Positions 1-11,309 of a DNA stretch of 64,000 bases are shown piece by piece. The DNA comes from Prinia subflava. Lineage: Eukaryota; Chordata; Aves; Passeriformes; Cisticolidae. Below the pieces are notes generated by a model. The model was given only the letters and a program-made list of their open reading frames with translations. It ran no database searches and was not told the origin of the DNA. The stretch is from positions 95,249,338 through 95,313,337 of the forward strand of contig NC_086247.1 of the NCBI RefSeq assembly GCF_021018805.1. The letters run 5' to 3'. A program made the translations under genes and the position numbers. Every line of letters starts with the position of its first letter. Position 1 is the first letter of the stretch.

Positions 1-639
1 GCCCACACTTCAGCTCAGACATGTAACACTGAAGGACATCATCATCATGCCTGGAGTTCTCACTAGGACATGACAATGCTCCACACACACAAAAGTCTCA
101 ACTTGTCCTTGATAAAAATAATCTTAGAAAATGCTATAGGTAGGTTAAAAAACTAATGCCACTTGTCTGTCTGTGTACCAAAAAAACATCATCCCTCTCT
201 GTACAGTAGCTCAGACAAAGCACCAGAGAAAACCAGCAAATCACCAAGGTACAATGAAAATAAAATACAGAAAACACCTGACAGCCCACAACACTCAGTC
301 CTGCAGCTGCACTGAGATTATCAGGGCTGATGCAAAGTAGTGACTGTGGGAGCGCTGGCTGCCCTCCCAGAGGGGAGGGACAAAAGGAGCCCGTCCAGCA
401 GAGACCAAAATGTGCATGGGGTAATCACAAAGAGCTTAGCAAGGAAATGGGGATGGTGTCATGCAAGAGGTGAGAAAGTGCAATGAAGGGCCACAGAGCA
501 AAGCAAAGAAGACAGCAGAGGAGCCAAGAGGTTGGTCAGATGAGGATAGAAAAAAGAGACTAGAACAGGATAGGGAATGACAGGACTTGAAGAGAACTGG
601 AAACATGGTACACAAGTCCTTGAAAATTACCTGAATTTG
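1..639. other. Non-coding, nothing recognised
   Basis: No exon of the missing SLC66A2 3' end, no known repeat and no RNA gene were recognised. If the gene continues leftwards this is intron. Confidence 0.5.
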
Positions 640-646
640 GGGTAAA

Positions 647-1806
647 CAGTTTGTGTGGCAAGGTTTTGGTTGCAGGGGCCAGGGAGACAGGCTACAAAAT
701 GACTTCTGTGAGAAGCTGCCAGAAGTTTCCCCTAAGTCTAAGAGAGATAATGCCAGCTGGCTCCAAGATGGACCTGCCACTGGCAAAGGCTGAGCCCATC
801 AATGACAGTGATAGCACCTCTGAGCTAATGTATTGAAGAAGGGGGAAAAACTGCTGCACTACACAGCAGCCAGTGAGAGGAAGTGTGAACATGAGAACCT
901 GTGAGGGAACAGCCCTGCAGACACCAAGGTCAGTCCAGGAGGAGGGGGAGGAGGTACCCCAGGCACTGGAACAGAGATTCCCCTGCATCCCACATGGTGA
1001 AGACCACGGTGAAGCAGCCCCTGCAGACCATGGAGGTCCATGAGGGAGCAGAGATCCACCTGTAGTACATGAAGGAATCCACCCTGGAGTAGGTGGATAC
1101 CCAAAGGAGGTTGTGACCTTGTGCAAAGCCTGTGCTGGAGCAGGTCCCTGACAGGACTTGTGGGTCCATGGAGAGTGCAGCCCAAAGCAGCAAAGCTGGA
1201 GTAGCTTTCTGTCAGGACTTGTGACCTCTGGGAAGACCCATGATGGAGCAATCCATTCCTGAAGGACTGCACCCCATGGAAAGGACACAAGGAAAGGACT
1301 CACACTGGAACAGCGCATGAGGAACTGCATACCATGGGAAGGACTCACACTGAAGAAGTTCAACGAAGCACTGTCTCCCTGGGAGGAACCCTAAATGGTG
1401 TAGGGAAAGAGCATGAAGAGGACGGAGCAGCAAAAACATCATATGATGAACTGACTTCAACCTCTATTAGTGGTCCCTCCATGCCATTTATGGGGAGAAT
1501 GTAGATAAGATAAAATAAAATTGAGCTTGGGAAGAAGGGAGGTCTGAGGGAGCTGTTTTAAGATTTGTGTTTATTTCTCATTATTGTACTCTGATTTTAA
1601 CTGGCATAATAAATAAATTAAATTCATTTCCTTGAGAGGAGTCTGTTTTGCCTGTGATGGTAAGTGTGAGTTACCAGACAGAGTGATCTCCCTTATCTCG
1701 ACCCATGAGCCTTTTGTTGTATTTTTCTCTTCCTCTATCCAGCCAAGGAGCAGAAGCAGTATGAGTGGCATGGTGAGCACCTGGCACTAGCCAACCTCAA
1801 TCCACC
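647..1806 (+). mobile_element. Avian ERVL-like LTR, old degraded copy
   Basis: The stretch matches from memory a common avian LTR family: a CTTCTGTGAGAAGCTGCCAG block, a CTCCAAGATGGACCTGCCAC block, then a series of degenerate units built on GGAGCAG, GGACTTGTG and ATGGAAAGGAC (about 980-1400). An AATAAA-rich segment (about 1605-1620) follows, then GAGTCTGTTTTGCCTGTGAT and an end near CAATCCACCA at 1806. The polyadenylation region is on the plus strand, so it is antisense to SLC66A2. The start may be the TGTG at 652. GGGTAAA occurs at 640-646 and 1811-1817 and might be a target duplication, but it does not abut the expected TG/CA ends. Open frames on either strand here are by-products of the repeat. 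Confidence 0.65.
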
Positions 1807-1810
1807 ATGA

Positions 1811-2671
1811 GGGTAAAGCTAGGGAATGAGCAGAGAGGTTTGTGCTGGCCCAGGACTCTCATCTCACCACTCCAAGAAACCCAGAATGCCCCCAGCACCC
1901 TCTCCAAGTCAGTACATGTCTCACTCCTCCAGTGCCCACTCCAGGGAGGGGAAAAGCTGTAACTGCTGTTGGCTCTGTCCCATCTCAACCAGCACCCCTT
2001 TGCAAACACAGCCTGAAAATTTCAGCTTGCTGAGAAACCTATGAAGTGTCTGTGTGGCATCTTGGGGGAAACAGAGATGGCCCTGCCTCCATTACCACAT
2101 CATAGGCCTGAGACAGGCTGGATAAAGCTTACACCATCAACACAGCTTCTGTCATGTCCTAGTTTCCAGATTCGCAGTGCAATAGTAATGGTCCTCCCCC
2201 TATCTGGGGATTTGCAATTGCTCTGTCCTTGCTGCATATGCAGAGGCCACTTGCAATAATGCAGTGGCGTGTATATGACTATGAGGGATGAATGGCATGG
2301 ATACACTCTCACCATTCTCATACCTTCCAGCTACTGTGTCACTTCAGGATGCCACATTGCACAGAAAAGCCAGTTTTTGTCTGCAGCTTCTCAACTTTAC
2401 CCAGTCACCTGGGGAAGAGAGGTAATTCTTATATTTGTTCTTATTTTTGGGATAGACTAGACACCATTCTAGCTTGGGCAGATAGCTGCCCCTTACCTGC
2501 TCTGGTGGAGAATAGAGCAGTGTCTGTGAAAAAGGGAACATTCTATTGTCCAGAAGAAATGGGAATTTTCAATTGGTTGTGGAGAAGAAAGAACAAAAAG
2601 GGGAAAAAGGGGAAAGCACACCTAAGCCCTTGCTCCACTGCTCTATTGTAACCCTGTATTTGCTGAGTGAA
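1811..2671. other. Non-coding, unassigned
   Basis: Lies between an ERVL-like LTR and a CR1 tail. It could include decayed internal ERV sequence, but no retroviral protein motif was seen in short open frames such as 2292-2651. Confidence 0.45.
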
Positions 2672-2990
2672 CCATAGAATCATTAGGTTGGAAAAGACCT
2701 CTAAAATCCCTGAGTTCAACCATTAACCTAAACTCACCCAACCAGGCCAAGTCCACCACTAAACCACACCCCTAAGCGGTGCATCGGCACAGATTTTAAG
2801 TATCTCCATGTTCTGGTGGATGTCAACCAGCACCCCCAGGTCCTTTTCTGCTGAGGACCTCTCCAGCCACTCTTTCCCAAGCCTGTAGCTTGGGCTTGTT
2901 GCAACCCAACTGCAGGACCCAGCATTTGGTCTTGGTAATACTCATACAACCAACCTCAGCCCATGGATCTGCACCCTTGCCATATGCCAG
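2672..2990 (-). mobile_element. CR1 LINE, 3' end fragment
   Basis: Reverse-oriented CR1: the plus strand begins with the complement of the CR1 terminus (CCATAGAATCATTAGGTTGG), then AAAGACCTCTAAAATCCCTG. It continues through CCAGGTCCTTTTCTGCTGAG and a CCCAACTGCAGGACCCAGCA block to about CAGCCCATGGATC. The copy is 5'-truncated and in the sense direction relative to SLC66A2. Confidence 0.88.
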
Positions 2991-5900
2991 GTGTCGTGGG
3001 TTGATAGATCACAGACTGGCACACCAGAGTCTAAACCTTGGCTTCACAGTGCTAGAGAAAATGCTGCATTGCTAATGCAGACAAGGCTTTGCTACAACAG
3101 GCAGTCAGGGGCCACTATCAACACTGCCTGAGACTGGTAAGCATGGCACAAAGAGGCTGCATACAGCAAAAATTTCCCAGACTATCTCAAAGACCAACTT
3201 CATACTCCATCTTCCTGCTATCTGCAAAGTCACACAAGCCAAGCTGTTCTGTGCAGCACTGGCTACAAACCAAAGCAGGACTTATGAGTAAATATTTCTT
3301 TCCTGAAATAGCCCAAAGCTGGGGAGCTGCAGAAGGCAGGAAATGCTCACCTGGTCGATATGGAGGATACCTTCCAGGAGGACAGTACAACTGCTCTTAG
3401 CACATTTGAGCAAGCAGGTTAGGGGTGAGCAGTGCCAGAGAGCAACCTGGGGATGCAGAAATAAACAAATGGCAGCATTTGTCTGTGTGACAACAGAGAT
3501 GCCAACTGGAGAGGCAGGAACTGCATTTAATAGCCAGTATTGCCAGAGGCTGAGGCAGACTTGTGGTAAAAATAGCACTTCCCAGTAATGTACATCAGCA
3601 CCACAGTATCCCATGACAACAAACCTCCTAAAAAGCAAGCACCTTCCTCACAGCTGAGCTCGATAGAAGGAGTTCTTAATGTAGTAACAGCCAGTGCCAA
3701 GTCTGTGTAAATTGCAAATGACCACAAACAGGAAAAGCTGGTATTTTTTCAACTGTTTTTAAAATCTGAAAGAGCACTTATTTATTCTGCTGCTGGAATT
3801 AATTGTCAGAGAGACACCAGCACATCTGATCAGACACACTAGACTAGGGGTGGGTTGCTAAATGATGGGTTTTAACACGGTAATATGAAAATGTCCTATG
3901 GTGCTACTGTTCTCTATCACTGATAGCAGATTTCATGAACAAGCTGTACCCATCTTCACTTGCTAAATAAATTAATTACATGCTGCAAAACAGCATTCAC
4001 TTTTCTCATGGAATAACTTGTTTCACTCAGGTTCCCTGTATGTTAACCATGATATTAATCACGACATTAATCATGAAGTGACAGCAACTAGAGGTAAAAA
4101 ACAGCTATCAATAACATGGTATCAGCAGTCAGCCAACAAACCTTAATTTTTATAGAATTATTTCTGGAATTATTTAGATGTAAAAAGAGCTACATTCAAA
4201 AGAGAAAAAAAAACCCAAACCATATTCTGTTGCTTTTTTCTGTGGAACTATACTAGAGGCTGAGTAATTTACAAAACAATTATATCTGCCAGATATTCAG
4301 GTTCAATATGCCTTATCCAGGACTGATACCATTCTAATCAAAGCTTTTCAGCTCTTCATTCCTTCCGCGCAAAACCTGGCTGCAACAGTCTCAAGTCTCT
4401 GATTTTCTCTCAGAGTCTTTGCACACTCTGCTCAACATTAGTCACTTGTGGATCATTACACCTTTCTTCTTCCTTCATCTGAAAGAACAAAAGCTACCAA
4501 AAAGAAGGATCTTGTAAAAGAACATGAGATGTGAAGCCCTCTCTTCTACTTCCCTGTGAACCTGTCTGTCTTAAGACTGTTGCAACCCTCCATCCAAACA
4601 GCAGCAGGGCTGCAGAGCAGCAGTTTGCAGAGCACAGGCTGGGACTGAGCACAAAACTTGCAGAAGGAAAAAGACACAGCAGTCCTTGCTTCCTGTTTGC
4701 ACTGCAGATTTTCTCACACTGATGTTATGATTCTGCATGTTTGTAGCTTAACACACAAACCCAAAAATACCCTGCACACTGGAAGACACTGAGAGAATTA
4801 GGCATTAGACAGTAACTTCCATTGAAAAATCCTGTAGTGGTTTCAGCAGACGCTGCAACACAAATAGCAACAGGAGGTACGTGCTGCCCTGATGTAATTA
4901 CATCCTGCTGCAGTCAAAAACTTAGGGCTAACTGTGCTCAGGCATTGGATGAACTCAAAACTTCTAAATTATGTTTGATTAGAGAAAAAAATAATATAAT
5001 TCATTGACCTTTACCTACATAAAGAAGAGAATTAGCCTGGATTCTTTGTTCAAGAATCAGTGGACGTTGTCCACAACTTCTACACATCATGGCCCCACAT
5101 CATGGCCAACTTCCCTACATCTTGGCCATGACATAGGTTTTGCCAAATCAGAAAATCTGATTAGATTGCCAATTTCAGATACTTCTTCATATATTAGCAC
5201 TTGACTTTCATAATGTAAAACACAGTGATAAATCCTTGAATGATGGGATGAAAAAGCAGAATAAAATAATTTTAAATATAGTATTTTGTTCAGGAATAAA
5301 GTCCATACAGCAGCAGCCTGTCAGTGAAGAAAGTACAGAAGGTATCTCTGCAGCAACCTTTTAAGCTGCTGCCCACAAGCCGTTTGCACAGGAATGTCTG
5401 GAAGAGAAAGCAGATTCAGTTGTAACATCCTGACTTTGGAAAACTTTCAGCTCCCATTTGCAGCTCCAAAATAGTCTACTTACAAAAGAAAGCAAGCATC
5501 CCTAACACTGAACTTCAGTCAGAAGCTGGTCTGCCTACAGCAGTGAATCACAGACCAGAAAACATGAAATACAAATGCTGTGTTATTTTTAACAATGCAT
5601 AAAACAAACAAAAGTTAATAAATAGAGCATTTGTTTCTAACAAAATGCCATACGGCTTAATAAAAAAAGGAGTCCTCCTCATGCTAATCAAATTGCTTAG
5701 CCTACCAAAGACTATTAAAAGGGAAAGAAGAACAAGAAAACACATGGATCAGATATCCAAAGTGTCTAAAGTTTGAAAACATGGAAACTAAGTGTGCATA
5801 CCCTAAGACAGGGTCCTTCTGCGTGAACAAGCAAAGATCTTGTTTTAAATATTGCACAGCCAGCTGGGAATCCAAGCATGAAACTATTCACCAGCCCTAC

Positions 5901-8323
5901 GTGCCCTGCTTGGTGCGGGTGCCTTACCTCACTTCTCAACAATTCTTCTGAGGCTGGAGCTGCACTGAGCATCTCCAGAGAAAGACATTTGTCCAGCCCC
6001 GCAATATTAGCAGGAGTTAAGAGGAGAATGCAGCAAGAGAGATCCAGCATTTATTCTGGACCTCTGTAACCAAGCTGAAGCAGTGGAGTTAAAGCCATAT
6101 CCACAAGTAATTGATACCACAGTTGGCTGCAATCCAAGAGCAAATTTTCTAAAAGTTCCTGTGATTTTCAGGGACTGTACTCATCAGTGAAGAAAGATGA
6201 AATGCAAGATTTCGCTCTGAAACACCATCAGGCAAACAAACCCAAAAAAGATGCAGCTAAACAAAAAAGTTTCACATAAAAACAGGGTAAATGGGTATTC
6301 GTCAATTTTTTTTCATGAATATCTGTTTTCTAAACTCCCAAGAATGGCAGTGTCAGGGATTTTGATCCCATGTAGCAGATCCACCCAAAAGCCAGTATTT
6401 GTTAGAACATGTCTATGAAAGGATAATCAAGGGGAATCTACAAGACATGCCACACAGGGCCAGTAGATGGTCCAGGATCACTAGTATGGCCTCCAACTAC
6501 ACCAAGTAGCTGTACCTAAAGTTCAGTCTGTAGGGGTTCAGAAACTGGTAACCCATAACAGCTACAAAGCACTTCTAGTACTCTACAACTTGTGCTGCAG
6601 TAAGAAGGGCAGCAGGTACTAAAAAGCACAAAAACCTCCAAGTTCTGTGAAGCAGGTGTGAAAATATATCTCTTCTGTGGATCAGATGAGAGATTTGAGC
6701 CACAATTCACACCAGTGCCCTTTCTGCAGGAGACACAGATGGATGCCAGCCAGACTGCAAAGCTCAGGTCTGCTTAAATATGTGGTATGAACACAGACCA
6801 GAGAGGTTCTGTTTCTGCTGCTGGTGAATTGGGAAGCTTGGGACCTGCTGCCATGGCAGGGACCAGATTTCCTGTGGTGCCAGGGCAGAAAATCACGTCC
6901 TGCACCTCTTGCAATAACCGCAGTCAGCTGCCAACACACATGGTACTGTCAACGTAATGAGAATGGTGCAGAGCACACTAAATTACACCATCCTTCAACA
7001 TCTCACTCATGAAGTTGTTCTGGAGGATCTGTCCCTGCTTCCCTGTCTCTCACCTCCCACTCACAGCATTGCAATTGGTGGAGCTGCAGGCAGAGCTGCT
7101 GGCTCAAGCTGCTCTAGATGCTCTCCTGCTGTGTTGCATGGTATAACAGTGACCATCGTGTCCAGGGAAGTACAAGCTGCCACAGGGAAACAGATGAGAC
7201 AAGCCTCTGTTTGTTAGGCTCGAGGATCCATTTTATTTCCCCCAGGACCAGGGAGGGAGAAGAAGGCGAAGAAGAAGACCGAGGGAGCAACAGGGGCCAA
7301 GTCGTGAGGTTTTACAGGGTGTTGTACGAGAGGAGTTTTAGGGTTTGAGTCAAAGGAGGGGTTAACACAAGGAGAGTAAGATCAGATTTCAGCCTCTTGG
7401 AAATGGAGGATTCCACACTGCTGCCCATCTTCTCTCCAGCCACTTGGCACAGCGCACCCTGAGGCCCTACATCATGCACTGAAAGGTGGTTGATAAAAGG
7501 ACTTGCTGCCATGCAGGGGCACAGGGAAACAAATCCCAGGAAGCAGCACTCCTCCCATGGCTCGCTTCCCTGCAGGGTGACTTGGCCTGCCACATCCCAG
7601 TAGTTGCAGCCTGCCCACTGCCAAGAAGAACATCACTGCTATGTCCTGCAAGGCCAGTGCCAAGAAGTAGCAACATAATGTCCCTGTGCAACACCATGCA
7701 GAGTATTTCCTGCTCTAGTGCTAAATAACTTGGGACAAATTCAATTTGAAAGGTAATAAAAAGACATGAGGGAACAGAGGTTTGCTTCAGAACAGCTATG
7801 CATTCCAAGGCTCAAAACAATGCTTTTAAATCTTCTTTCTTCCTGCCCTAGACAAACAAGAGGTCATCAGACACTTCATCCAACTCAAGGTAATTTGAGC
7901 ACATTTTCCCTTCATCTTCATATGGTAGCAAGTACATAGCTTGAGCACACTTCTAGTATTCTACTTCAATAACTGCAATTCCCTCTTTGGTCAACACATA
8001 CAAAGTAACAGTCCCAGCCCTAGTGCTTTCCTTGTTCTAGATGACTAGAGTTCACTTGTCTTCAAAGCCAGCATCCACAAGGACAAAATCTAATGATGTT
8101 GCAGTCATTTCTTTTCATGCATAATCACATCCTTCAGTTAGTAAAAATGATTCTCACATTGTAGGAAAACACTGAGAACTTAAAACCCCAAACACGCAAG
8201 TGGGTAAAATAAGAGTGATCATTCGGGGACAAAGTCCAGATTACTGTCTGGAAAGAAATTACAGTTATTTGCAAGAACAAAGCTTGCATTCTCCTCCAAA
8301 ACACCTTAGCACTGTAAAGAAAT
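2991..8323. other. Probable SLC66A2 intron, mostly unique sequence
   Basis: AT-rich with only short chance frames. Apart from the possible LTR edge at 7211 there is a local direct repeat of CACATCATGGCC at about 5086-5105. No exon matching the remaining SLC66A2 residues was seen. Confidence 0.5.
7211..7375 (-). mobile_element. Possible LTR 3' edge, uncertain
   Basis: On the minus strand this ends GGAAATAAAATGGATCCTCG, then AGCCTAACA at 7211, which looks like the polyadenylation signal and CA terminus of an LTR. It is preceded by a segment richer in GC and GA/TC runs than its surroundings. I found no other end or target duplication and do not recognise the family. Confidence 0.3.
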
Positions 8324-8405
8324 AATGACAGACCTGGCAGTACTAGGTCAATGGCTGGACTCAGTAATCTTAGAGGTTTCTTCCAATCTTATTGATTGTA
8401 TGAAA
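8324..8405 (+). mobile_element. Short CR1 3' tail
   Basis: Only the last part of a CR1 is visible: AGGTCAATGGCTGGACTCAG, then TAATCTTAGAGGTTTCTTCC and a decayed terminus resembling ATTGATTGTATGA. It is short and diverged. Confidence 0.65.
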
Positions 8406-10888
8406 TAATCCCTTGCAACCTCTATATGAAGGTATGTCACCATCTAATTCTTCATCTGAAATGCCAGCTTTCTCCCTTTCTTTCCACATGCTCATGTGCA
8501 CACAGAAGTGCAGAAGTGAAGTTACACAGTGACACACCATAAAACTCTGTGCTGCTTCTCAAAGCAAAGCCCAGTGGGAGGGCTGTGCTTTGTCAGCAGC
8601 AGGTGCCACCATAAACCAACCCTTTCTGAGCCACTTCCCATACTGGCACTGACCCACGGTGGCTGCAGAACTTTGAACCCCTGCTGCAGACAGAACTGAA
8701 TGCTGTAGGGAGGAAATAAAAGCATCATGATCACATCCCACACACAGTAGCATGAAACAAATCTTACAATTTCAGCCCAAGTAGGGTGTTTGCAGTTCAA
8801 CAAGAATAGACATCCCCTAGCCTATCTTCCCAAATTCTTGCCATCTGCTGCCTTGTACACCATGAATTCCATTTTACAAAATTCTCTGATACAAGACTTA
8901 GTATCTGACAGGACAAGGCTTCCACAACTACCCTGAAAGCTTGCCTGACAATGCCAGGACATCTGGCTAGGCATGTAATTCCCTTATGTGATGTAGACAT
9001 GTATCATTCCTAGCCATCCTCCCCAGAACAAATTGACACCCTACCTTTTGGCCTAGTTGAAATAGGTTTTTCTGATATCAAGATTTTTTTCTTTCTACAT
9101 TCCACTCAAGAATACTATAAACACTTCCTTTCAATCTCAGTTTTTGGGCACATCATTCAGTATGTCAGTCTCTGCACTTCCTACTCTTGCTCTGTTTGCT
9201 TGTCCCTCTGTGTCTGAGGAGCAGGGGACCAAACACACCATTACAGGTCAGAGCTGAAACAGAAAATCGCTATAGTCAACCCACACGCATCTGCCCAGCT
9301 TCCATTCTCTACCTAGTTCTTCTTAGTAGTGAACTCTAACAAAACAATACAGGTGCTGGAATGTCAAGAACTGAGGCACTTTTGTTCCCAAATTTGTTAG
9401 GTAACAGAAGAAGACAACATCTTAAGAAAACCTTTATCTCTCAAGTGTCATCATGACCGGCTCAATTCCTACCTTTTGTGCCTTGACCTGACCTTATCTA
9501 TGCAAAATACCTTGCATGACACTTCCTTGCCAGAGGAAGATGGAGCACCTAAACTTAATGGAATGGTTTTGTAACAGAAGTACAATAAATTTTCTCTTGT
9601 AATTCAAATTCTCAGGGCACAGAGAAAAGCACCTACCAAGAGAGCACTCATTAAACATGCCAGCCAAGCTTTATTCCTATTACTGTACAGAAGCTCTGAA
9701 CTATTTGTAAAAGATGAATGCTTTTGGTTTGAAGTAATTTGCTTTGAATTTGCTTTTTGAACTGAGAGGATGAGGTGCCAAGGGAAGAGAAATGGGAGAG
9801 AGGATCAATATGTGCAAGAACTTCAGCAGTCCACACTGTGCCACAACCTTAGAGATGCTTAAGGGGAATGGATACTGTTGCTCACGCTGTCAGAAGTGCT
9901 GGGAAGGAAGGTCTCCCTCCTGGATTTTTCCACCTGTCCCTTCCTTCAGTTCCTGAAATTCTCAGATGTGTTGAGTGTACATGGCACAAAGAACTATCTT
10001 TGGAGCCTCATACTGTGCTGGTGCAGGTCTTGAGAGAATAGCTCTGGGGAGACACAGCAGGCGAGCACAGAGGTGACGCCAGTGCTGACCCAGCACAGCA
10101 ATCCACAGGCCACAGATCTGTAGAGTCAAGCAGAAAGCGCAGGCCCTTGAGCCTGGGGCTCGAATGATCACAGGTCTGCTCCAAGTGAAAAGAGGGTCTG
10201 GAGAAGAGGGGAGAATCCACTTAATTCCAAGGGTGACAACAAAATACTTTCAGTCCATCTGTTTACATGATGACAGGACTCTGCCTTCATCCTTAGGGTA
10301 CAGAGACCAAGCTTGTTTATTTTCCTGATATAGTAACAGTTTCAAGGGAGAAGAAATTAAAAATCTTCTGAGAACTACAGACTACCTTCTTGAATCTCTT
10401 AGCCTTAAAACAGGCAGATTCGGGGAGGGAATCTGATGTTCCTGATGTTCCTGTTGCCTATTAGAACTACAAATGAGAAGGTTAAGAGAGAAAACAAGCT
10501 ATTTGTAGTAAGCCTTACAGTTGTACAAAAACCTCATCCATCCAGTCGTGAAAATTGTTCACTATTATACAAACCTGGATGTGTATACAAAGTCCAGAAA
10601 TGAAAAACCTTGCAATATTTCACATAAAAGCCATGATAAAAGACAATAGCAACCAGCTGACCAGTGCCAGCAGCAGAAGTGGAAATGTCAGTAAAGCAAA
10701 ACAATCAAACAAGTAAAACTTCCCCAGAAAACTACAAATGCTGGCTGGAGCCACAGAAGCAAAGACAACAATTGTTGTAGGCCCACAAAGAAAACTAAAA
10801 ATCTGAGTAAAGAAGAGCATTTAGGAAGACAAAAGAATACAAAAATAGAATACTGTAGAATACTACAGTAAATTATATGTATAGTTTA

Positions 10889-10937
10889 AAATATGCAATT
10901 TGTAAGCACTGATTCAGTGCTTACAAATTGCATATTT
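10889..10937. repeat. 49-bp near-perfect palindrome (24-bp arms, 1-nt centre)
   Basis: The left arm 10889-10912 ends TTTGTAAGCACTGA and the right arm 10914-10937 begins TCAGTGCTTACAAA; the two are exact reverse complements over 24 bp with a single T between. Pairing breaks at 10888/10938. The arms are AT-rich and not low-complexity. No known avian transposon end was recognised here. Confidence 0.95.
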
Positions 10938-10963
10938 GTAATGTTAATCTGTTAATCTGTAAT

Positions 10964-10992
10964 GTTAATCAGAACTGTAAGGTCTGATTAAC
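10964..10992. repeat. Second small inverted repeat next to the palindrome
   Basis: GTTAATCAGA (10964-10973) and TCTGATTAAC (10983-10992) are perfect reverse complements around a 9-nt loop. Between the large palindrome and this hairpin, GTTAATCTGTTAATCTGT and neighbouring TGTAATGTTAATC copies form short direct repeats (about 10938-10970). Confidence 0.85.
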
Positions 10993-11286
10993 TTAGTGCA
11001 ATAGGAAAGGCAGCAAAACTAAGGAATGGGTTATACAACTCCAAGAACTTTAAAGTAAAGCTAATAATTCTACATTTACCCAATGTAGTTCTGGTTCATG
11101 CTTAAGACCTTGATTTCTCTATTTGCCAGGGTCCCAGATTTAACCCTTAGGTCCTAACTAGTCCCTTGAGAACTACTTTCGCTTTCATAATTTAGCCCCT
11201 ATGATTGTCTGCACAATGCTTTATGCAATGAAAACCTGCTTCTTAGTTGGGTCAGATGATTTGAATCCACAAAACTATATTGGGGT

Positions 11287-11309
11287 GTTTGTTTTTGTTT
11301 GTTTGTTTG
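11287..11309. repeat. TTTG simple repeat
   Basis: GTTTGTTTTTGTTTGTTTGTTTG, described as GTTT units with one longer T run. Low complexity only. Confidence 0.8.

Noticed and set aside
692..1363. 223-codon minus-strand open frame
   Set aside because: It lies antisense within the ERVL-like LTR whose internal units repeat; the frame follows from the repeat composition and has no family resemblance.
11287..11309. Short regular repeats considered as a CRISPR or minisatellite array
   Set aside because: Unit length and context are those of a simple sequence repeat in a vertebrate intron.
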